Of a DNA stretch of 64,000 nt, positions 57,845 through 64,000 are shown one piece after another. Source of the DNA: Leptobrachium leishanense (taxonomy: Eukaryota > Chordata > Amphibia > Anura > Megophryidae); contig CM019068.1 in assembly GCA_009667805.1 (NCBI GenBank), positions 3,145,218-3,209,217 on the forward strand. Direction: 5' to 3'. Each line of letters begins with the position of its first letter. The first letter of the stretch is position 1. The notes beneath the pieces are model-generated. The model was not told the origin of the DNA. It was given only the letters and a program-made list of their open reading frames with translations, and did not search any database. A program made the translations under genes and the position numbers.

Positions 57845-58062
57845 TTGGGCCTTTAGTGTCGGCAACAGTGCCGTCACACCATAACCCCTCTGTGGTATTG
57901 TGGAAGAGTGCAGGGTTGGACCCTGCAGTCCAATATTAAAATGATATGAATCTGGTAATATAGGCGTCAGTGGCAGTGCACCCAAATATTGTGCCTTTGG
58001 TGGCAGCAAGTGCCTTCACACCGTAACCCCTTTGTGGTATTGTGGAAGAGTGCAGTGGTGGA
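57845..58062. repeat. Direct duplication in the hAT-3 3' region
   Basis: ACACC(A/G)TAACCCCT(C/T)TGTGG followed by TATTGTGGAAGAGTGCAG occurs twice about 140 bp apart. Confidence 0.9.
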
Positions 58063-58092
58063 GGTTTTGTGAATGCAGAAGAGATCCCCGAT

Positions 58093-58860
58093 CTATTCCG
58101 TTACGTCAGCATCAGGGGATTGATAACTGCTGATCCAGGACTGATTCATTTTTATAAATGTCAGCCGGTCTACAGCGTCGGTGAACAGACGCACTCTTTT
58201 GTCTGACAAAACCTCCAGCGGCACTGAACGTCCTTTCAGAAAGCACGCTGGATGAAGGGCAACCTGTAGCTGCATAGCATATTGGCTAAGTTCTGGCCAG
58301 TGATCCATTCTCAACACCCAGTAAGCCAGTGGATCATCTGCTAGAAATGTATCCAGGTCTGCCCTTGCCCCTAGGTAGTCCTGCACCATATGGTGAAGAC
58401 GCTGGCAATGGGTGCCTATATTTGACGTCCCTGGGCATTGTGGACTAAAAAAGATATCAATCAAGCGGCCCCTTTCACCGCTCTTCCTCTGATCAACCGC
58501 AGCCTCAGAAGCACCTGTGTCATCACTTGGTAACCTACCAGTGCCTGTAAAGGTGTTACACAAGTGTCGCTTTAGAGCGTCCTCAAGTTTTTTCAGCCTG
58601 TCCTCCCTCTGTGAGGGCAGGATGCGCTCTGCAACTTTACCCTTGTATCGTGGATCAAGAAGGCTTGCCTACCACTAATGATCCCTCTCCTTGATAGCAC
58701 AAATCCTGGGGTCCTTTAGCAGGCTTTGCATTATAAGGGAGCCCATGCAGCGTAGGTTGGAGGTGGCATTAGCTTCCGAGTCTTCCTGGTCAATGAGGAT
58801 GACCCCATCATGCACTTCCTCCTCCCAGCCACGTACTAGTCCTTGGGTTTCTGGGCGCAC
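58093..58860 (-). pseudogene. hAT-3 transposase C-terminal (dimerisation) part
   Basis: The frame 58675-58860 (GWEEEVHDGVILIDQEDSEA) leads, after a stop and a shift near 58670, to 58093-58563. This carries DPLAYWVLRMDHWPELSQYA and SDKRVRLFTDAVDRLTFIKM, the hAT C-terminal dimerisation region. The usual SERxFSxAG motif between them is partly lost (FLKGRSVPLEVLSD). Confidence 0.88.
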
Positions 58861-59300
58861 AAAACCTCCCTTGAGGAATCCCCACCTTCAATGCCCCCAC
58901 TACTTAAATATTCCTCCTCATCCTCCTCCTGTCTGATCTGAGGACCCGCAGGAATGCTGTCTGCGTAAAGACTGGCTCCTTGAGAGCTAGGGAAAGCCTC
59001 CTCTTCCTCCTGCTGCTCTACCTCTAGTGCCACATCTATAATTCCCCGCAGAGTGTGCTCCAGCAGGAACAATAAAGGAATTGTGTCACTGATGCATGCA
59101 CTGTCCCTGCTGACCATCCTCGTTGCCTCCTCAAATGGTGACAGTACAGTGCATGCATCCTTGATCATCAGCCACTGCGGGGGGGGGGGGGAAGCAAGTT
59201 GACCTGAAGCTGTCCTTGTGCCATACTCTCACAGGTACTCGTTGATGGCCCTTTGCTGCTTGTGCAGACGCTGCAGCATTGCTAATGTCGAGTTCTACCT
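58836..59300 (-). pseudogene. hAT-3 transposase, segment after the catalytic core
   Basis: The conserved hAT motif T-R-W-N-S-T is interrupted: the Trp codon reads TAG at 59297-59295. The following frame has a TGA at the end of INEYL and a poly-C tract (59180-59190), then 58836-59168 (PFEEATRMVSRDSACISD… LEHTLRGIID) with an inserted Glu-rich loop. The region normally contains the last catalytic residue. Two nonsense changes and a frameshift at the C-tract are the main lesions. Confidence 0.85.
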
Positions 59301-60660
59301 GGTGGGCATGTCACAGATCAGACGGTTTGTGGGAAGGTGGAATTCTCTTTGAATTTCTGCCAGGAGAACACTTGCTGGGAATGACCGTCTGAAGTGGCTG
59401 CAGACTTTTCTGGCCTGGCTGAGAAGCTCTGCCAGCCCTGGGTACCTGGTTAGGAAACACTGTACCACCAGATTTAGGACGTGTGCAAGGCATGGTTCAT
59501 GCGTCAACTTACCCAGGCATAGGGCAGAGAGAAGGTTGCTGCCATTATCACAGACGACCATTCCCAGCTGAAGCTGGCATAGTGTTAACCATCTCTGCAC
59601 CTGCCCCTGCAGAGCTGACAGAATTTCTGGCCCGTGTGGCTCCTGTCCCCTAAACAAACCAGCTCAAGCACAGTATGGCATCTATTTGCTTGAGCCATTG
59701 CGTAGTCCCTGTCACGCGTCGGTTTAACTGCCACTTCGCCAGAGGCAGAGAAGGAGGAGGAGGAAGAGGGAGAGGTGGTGGTGGAGCAGACAGACCACAT
59801 ACAAGCAGCTTTCTGGAGGCGTGGTGGATGAACAAGCTCCAGTACAGAGCCCCATCTTGGATCCCTCCCAGCTGCAATCAGAGTTACCCAGTGTGCCGTG
59901 AAGGAAATGTAGCGGCCCTGTCCATGCTTGCTGGACCACGTGTCTAAAGTCACGTGCACCTTGCTACTGACTGCCTTTCCCAATGACTCCATAACATTTT
60001 CTTCCACGTGCTGGTATAGTGCTGGAATGGCCTTCCGTGAAAAGAAATGGCATTTTGGCACCTGCCACTGTGGTACAGCACATTCAGCAAATTCACGGAA
60101 GGAAGCAGAGTCCACCAGCTGGAAAGGCAGCAGCTGCAATGTGAGTAATTTTGCTAAGCTGGCATTTAGACGCTGTGCTTGGGGATGGTTGGGGCTATAT
60201 TTTTTCTTACGCTGCAGCAGCTGGGGCAACGTAATCTGACTGCGTAAATCTTCAGCTGATGGGATGCTGTCACATTGTGAGGAAGGACCTGGTACATCCA
60301 TTACTGTAGCATCATCCCTGTCAGTGGAGGTTGGAGTCAATGACATGGCAGGACATATAGTGGGGGTAGAGACAGGTGAGGAGGACCTACAAAAAGCGTT
60401 GCGCCAACAGGATGCGTGGCAGGTGATCATATGTCGCCCCAAGCATGTGGTACCCAAGCGTCTGGTGTCTTTCCCACGCTTGATCCTCATCTGACATAGA
60501 TTACAAATAGCAACGGTGCGGTCTGCTGCACATTTCTTAAAGAACTCCCAGACAGCAGAATTCCTGGATGTGTGCTTTGAGACAACAGCACTCTGCACCT
60601 GAGCAGCTCTGACATCTGATGCCTTGGACTCCTCTGTTTGATGAGGCACCCAGGTGGAGT
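59301..60660 (-). pseudogene. hAT-3 transposase: BED finger and RNase H-like core
   Basis: The frame 59585-60649 has a BED-type zinc finger (VWEFFKKC … CNLCQMRIKRG … LGRHMITCH, about 60550-60410). Next comes the core with HVTLDTWSS (first catalytic Asp, about 59955) and FTAHWVTL. A frameshift near 59640 moves into 59295-59657, where VCDNGSNL (second Asp, about 59560) and CLAHVLNLVV are intact. hAT transposases cut and paste the element in the nucleus. This copy has its catalytic Asps but not a single frame. Confidence 0.92.
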
Positions 60661-61232
60661 CAGTGACCTCATCATCATTGTCATCACCCCTATCTCCTCC
60701 TCACCGGAGCGAACGTGGCAGTATGCTGCAGCTGCTGGGGCAACATGAGTGCCAGTTATTTGTGTGTCACTGGCACCCTCTTCCTCTAGGTTGATTATAC
60801 TCCCTTCCTCAACCTCAGAGATTGAATCAGAGAACTGTAGTTGCTGCGCATCCTCAAGCAGCATGTCACTCTCATTGTAGTCAAACAATTCAGCGCTGAC
60901 TCCGTGTGTGATAGTGAGGCTATGGCAGGAGTAGCTGTGGACATGGAGGCTGCATTAGATGCTTTGGCAGCTGAGGTGGACTGTAAAGCACTACAAGCCT
61001 GACTGGCAGAGGACTCGGAGGATGAGGATGGCCTGCTTAGCCAATCCACCAAATCCTCTGTATGTTGCTGCTGCTTAAGACGGCCAGCACCAGTTAGAAA
61101 GGACAAGCGTGCCCCTGCAGAGGATGCACCATGTCCATGACGACCAGAGGCACAGCCTCCCAACACAGAGGCTGCTTGCCCTCTTATCTGTGTCTGGGAG
61201 CGTCTGCCTGTCCCTTTTGGTCTTTCTGACAT
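60661..61232 (-). pseudogene. hAT-3 transposase N-terminal region
   Basis: ATG at 61232-61230 in context CACCATG begins MSERPKGTGRRSQTQIRG, a basic start. A Ser/Ala/Thr-rich stretch with VDWLSRPSSSSESS follows. Near 60890 the frame shifts to 60487-60888 (LFDYNESDMLLEDAQQL … acidic), then again near 60690 to the BED-containing frame. The long low-complexity N-terminus is typical of vertebrate ZBED-like hATs. Confidence 0.8.
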
Positions 61233-61879
61233 GGTGAGTGATATATAGATTACATATATACAGAACTCTGATTCAACTCTGGTATAAAAATTGGAGATAT
61301 GCAGAACTCTGTTATAAAGATTAAAGATTTCCAGAACTCCGGTATAACTCAGTGAGACACCCTGATAGCTGGCAGCCAGTGAGAAGACACAGCTTACAAT
61401 TCCCAGAAACCTCCTATAAATCAGTGAGACCCCTAATGGGTGGCAGTGAGAAGACACAAATTACAACAATAAGATATCTTGTAGAAGTGAGATCCCCACA
61501 ATTGCTGGTGGCAGTGAGAACACACACTAACACAACAATCTCCTCTCAAAAAACACGTGCTGGGGCTGTGTGAAGCCTTATATAGTGTGCTGCGGGACTT
61601 AGCTCTGTGAGCCCATGATTTGGCAAAATTTGCCCAATCAGGACTCTGAGCCGTGATTGGCATAGTCTTGCACCTGTTTTGCACCTAAACTGTGGTCAGA
61701 TGCAAGGCTGTAGCCAATTACAAGCTTCAGGCCAGTGGCAAAAGTGCATTGTGGTCCATTGTGGTGCATTGTGGGCGAACATGCGGCGAACACGAGGAAA
61801 TGTTCGGAGTTCGCGAACATCCGAATGGGCGATGTTCGATTCGAACTCCAAACATATCGAACCGAACAGCTCATACCTA
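61233..61879 (-). promoter_or_regulatory. hAT-3 5' end and presumed promoter
   Basis: Contains three related GAGACACC/CCTATAA(A/T)TCAGTGAG-type segments (61330-61500), each read with GGCAGCCAGTGAGAAGACAC or GGTGGCAGTGAGAA. TATATAAGG on the minus strand at about 61580-61572 could be the TATA box. Imperfect GTTCG repeats form the subterminal region. Confidence 0.55.
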
Positions 61880-61887
61880 TTCCTCAC

Positions 61888-62076
61888 CACCTGAAAAACA
61901 GAACACTCTGCCACAGTCTCCTATTGGGCTGCTGCGTCTCCGCTTCTCCTTAAGGCACGGTGCGCACTCAACTTCAGTGCCCTGCATTGCGTCACCCAAT
62001 CGCTATGCAGCAACTCCGGTATCTGTAGAGCGTTGAGCGATCTGGTTGGTTAATATACTATTTTTGCGCATGTATG
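61888..62076. other. Spacer without a gene
   Basis: Short sequence between hAT-3 and the solo LTR. Nothing recognised. Confidence 0.5.
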
Positions 62077-63028
62077 TGTAGCGCTCACTCCCGGAGGAGC
62101 CGCTGAATTTGAACCTCGGGTCAGTCTCCCCGCACTAGGGAATAAATATACTCCAGCACTTCTGTGGATTTTATAAATTATATAGTTTACTCGATAAACT
62201 GGCATATAATGAGTAACATGGTATATGTATATATATTTACAGTACTTCGTAATGCGAGAAACGCGCAGCGGAAAGGGAAAAATATAGATATAACCCCTTT
62301 TGTGGTTGGAGAGTGAGTCCCGTACAGGTTGTGTCCCAAGAAATGTAAGTGTAGGTGTGTATTGGTACCCGGGTACAATATTCAACTGGCCAGTGAATTA
62401 TTTATGAGGTATCTTCGACAAGTCAAGTTGGCGCCCTGTGGGTTTTGAAACAAACTGCAGCGTGCTTTAGATTTTCACAACGGCCTGGAAGGCCTCTCAC
62501 CCATCCGCCAGATACTCTGTGCTCCGCTCGACCCAGGACGTCTCTCCGCTCGATTTTGACTGGGGTTCTCTGTGTCACCGGATCCGCTGTCTTGCTTGTC
62601 TGTATCTGCCACAAGATGTCCAGCTCACCGCCTGCACTCCCTGTTAGATCGATCTGCGGTTCTCCTAACTCGGGGTCCTCCAGCTCACTCTGTATCAGCT
62701 CGGGTTACTGCGGTGGATCACTGGGTCTTCGTATAATAAGGTGGAAAAACCCGGTCTCCAGCTCTGTCAGGCCGCACCTGCGCTCCGGCCTGGTCGCTAT
62801 CACGTTCAGCTACACTGCGTCTTGCTCCTCTCACTCCTGGGCGCCTCTGCCAGCTCTGTCCACGAGGCTCAGGATGTCAGCGTCTCTCTCCCACCCACTT
62901 CCTGTTCCCGCCCGCAAAGCATGCTGGAAAATGTAGTCCCAATGTTCAGTGTCTTACATCGCGCTTGTCTCCCTCCGGTGGCCAAAAACAAGTACTATAA
63001 CGACAGGGGATTTAAAACCAGCGCTACA
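62077..63028 (-). repeat. Solo LTR, same family as 4512-5550
   Basis: On the minus strand it starts TGTAGCGCTGG at 63028 and ends GAGCGCTACA at 62077. It matches the LTR of Ty3 copy 1 throughout, with one copy of the 43-bp segment. The flanks read TATG and TATA, so a 4-bp duplication with one change is possible but unproven. Confidence 0.93.
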
Positions 63029-64000
63029 TATACATAATTAAAGTGGGCCAGTCTAGATGAAGTCCAGGGCTGATTTTTTTTGTCTCAGTCCAGCCCTGCC
63101 CCTGACCTGTGCTTGTGGCCATTTGGTGGGACATGTAGCATGTCTACATCACAAAAGATTTCCACGTCAAATTGAGAAATGATGGGTTTTATTTGTGGCT
63201 GGATGCGGGCGGGGGTCGTCAGCGGGCAGGGGGTGTCAGTGGGTGGGGGCATCAGCGGGCAGGGGTGTCAGAGACGGCTTCTGATCTGCTTGCACACAAG
63301 GGAGATTTTACGGTGCTGGCAGTGAGGGCCCGTGACAAAGGCCAAATAAGGTGCGGTTCACGCTTCATGGACACTCCAGACCAGGTTAATACCCGTTCCC
63401 ATGTCCAGGTACCCAGAAGTCCACGCCAGGTTTTCCCTGGAATCCAAACCTCAGGTGTGGGCCGGGCCTCCTTTATAGTTGCACTTACCCTATAGGGAGG
63501 AGTCCTTCTGCAATGAACACCAGTTACCTGTCCTGAAGACCCTGCCATACCTTTGCCATTCATTAGCCATGTTTGACCTTTGCTTTGAACTCTATTCTGC
63601 TGCCAGCCGCCTGCCTCGACCCATGCTTTGAACTTTGACCATGATGCCTGTATTGCTCCTTTTGGAACCTCGTCTGAAACCTGGACTTTATCCAGCGTGT
63701 TTCCTGGCCCTCAGCCCCTTCCTTCTGTCTTATTCCCAGTAAGGCTTGTGTCAGACGAGTGCACCCGTGCACCCGTGTGCCTGCACGTGCCGGCGCCCGG
63801 CGCAGCCGCGTGATACAGCGACGGGGCTGGTCACACGCTTGTGTGCGCATGCACAGCAAGCGTCCGTGTAGCGAATCTCTTCGTTGATGCGCTAGGAAGT
63901 GCGTCAACGGAGCTGCAAAGCGCGATATTTCATAGGAGGCTTGTGATTTGCACAGCTGAGCGCACTCAGCGGCAGCAGAAAGTAGAAGGAACGTCCGCTT
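63029..64000. other. Unassigned right end of the window
   Basis: Contains (GGGGGCATCAGCGGGCAGGG)-like imperfect repeats (63210-63265), a Leu/Ala/Pro-coding-like stretch near 63560-63720 of the kind found in LTR-element leaders, and GC-rich sequence. I cannot support any gene. Confidence 0.45.

Larger units (their letters stand above)
57286..61879 (-). mobile_element. Autonomous-type hAT transposon, recently inactivated (hAT-3)
   Basis: The ends TAGAGATGAGC on the left and, on the other strand, TAGGTATGAGC on the right are flanked by a perfect TTCCTCAC duplication. Subterminal GTTCGAGTTCGAAC-like motifs occur at both ends (57335-57365, 61800-61860). The minus strand encodes a BED-finger hAT transposase over 58093-61232, with only a few lesions. 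A tandem 75-bp duplication (about 57845-57920 and 57990-58062) lies in the 3' untranslated part. Confidence 0.95.

Noticed and set aside
62072..63033. Target-site duplication of the solo LTR at 62077-63028
   Set aside because: The flanks GTATG and TATAC do not match as direct repeats. At best TATG/TATA with one change.

Overview
The window is vertebrate nuclear DNA, most likely from an anuran amphibian. The evidence is a run of (TTAGGG)n, intron-split coding sequence with a GC-box/CCAAT/YY1-type promoter, and a transposon mix typical of frogs: DIRS-like YR retroelements, L2/CR1-type LINEs, hAT DNA transposons, Ty3/gypsy elements, a retrovirus-like ERV and a Penelope-like insert. The species cannot be read from the sequence, and a fish or other amphibian is not excluded. 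Almost nothing is single-copy. The only host gene signal is two short minus-strand exons (38283-38391 and 39041-39076).

Layout. 1-5550: 3' part of a decayed plus-strand Ty3/gypsy element with its LTR. 5551-9612: a relic ERV (RNase H, integrase and probable env scraps) broken by a 1.2 kb hAT element at 6860-8087, ending in a 564 bp LTR. 9613-10900: AT-rich palindromes and a relative of the hAT core. 10901-16510: 5'-truncated L2-like LINE and two minus-strand DIRS fragments. 16511-26148: a plus-strand ERV (PBS, gag, protease, RT, RNase H, integrase, possible env) with two datable insertions: a TTAA-flanked hairpin-rich MITE (20900-22057) and a Penelope-like insert carrying a hammerhead ribozyme motif (23143-24535). 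26149-27400: a large foldback and a DIRS gag fragment. 27401-38210: a (TG)n-rich minisatellite, split by an LTR element, which is split by a LINE, which is split by a solo LTR with a perfect CAGGG duplication.

38211-39722 looks like a chromosome end: start of a mitochondrial-type gene on the minus strand, local tandem repeats, then about 240 bp of near-perfect TTAGGG running into a 100-N gap. 39823-43163 and 51314-52404 are one 43-bp satellite, split by an 8.15 kb Ty3/gypsy element on the minus strand. This is the youngest element here: its LTRs differ at about 5 sites in 925, it has a 4-bp CAGG duplication, an intact 1539-codon pol and a textbook -1 frameshift signal. 52405-57277: a second minisatellite-bearing hAT element, a LINE tail and a degenerate CCCTAA array in the opposite orientation. 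57286-61879: a recently dead autonomous hAT with exact 8-bp duplications. 62077-63028: a minus-strand solo LTR of the first gypsy family.

The genes do not form a pathway. The value of the window is its insertion history (nested target-site duplications can be read exactly) and several RNA/DNA structures: the hammerhead, the gag-pol frameshift hairpin, a train of about a dozen hairpins in one MITE, and CpG-rich palindromes whose two ends both carry outward-facing splice donors in at least three elements.
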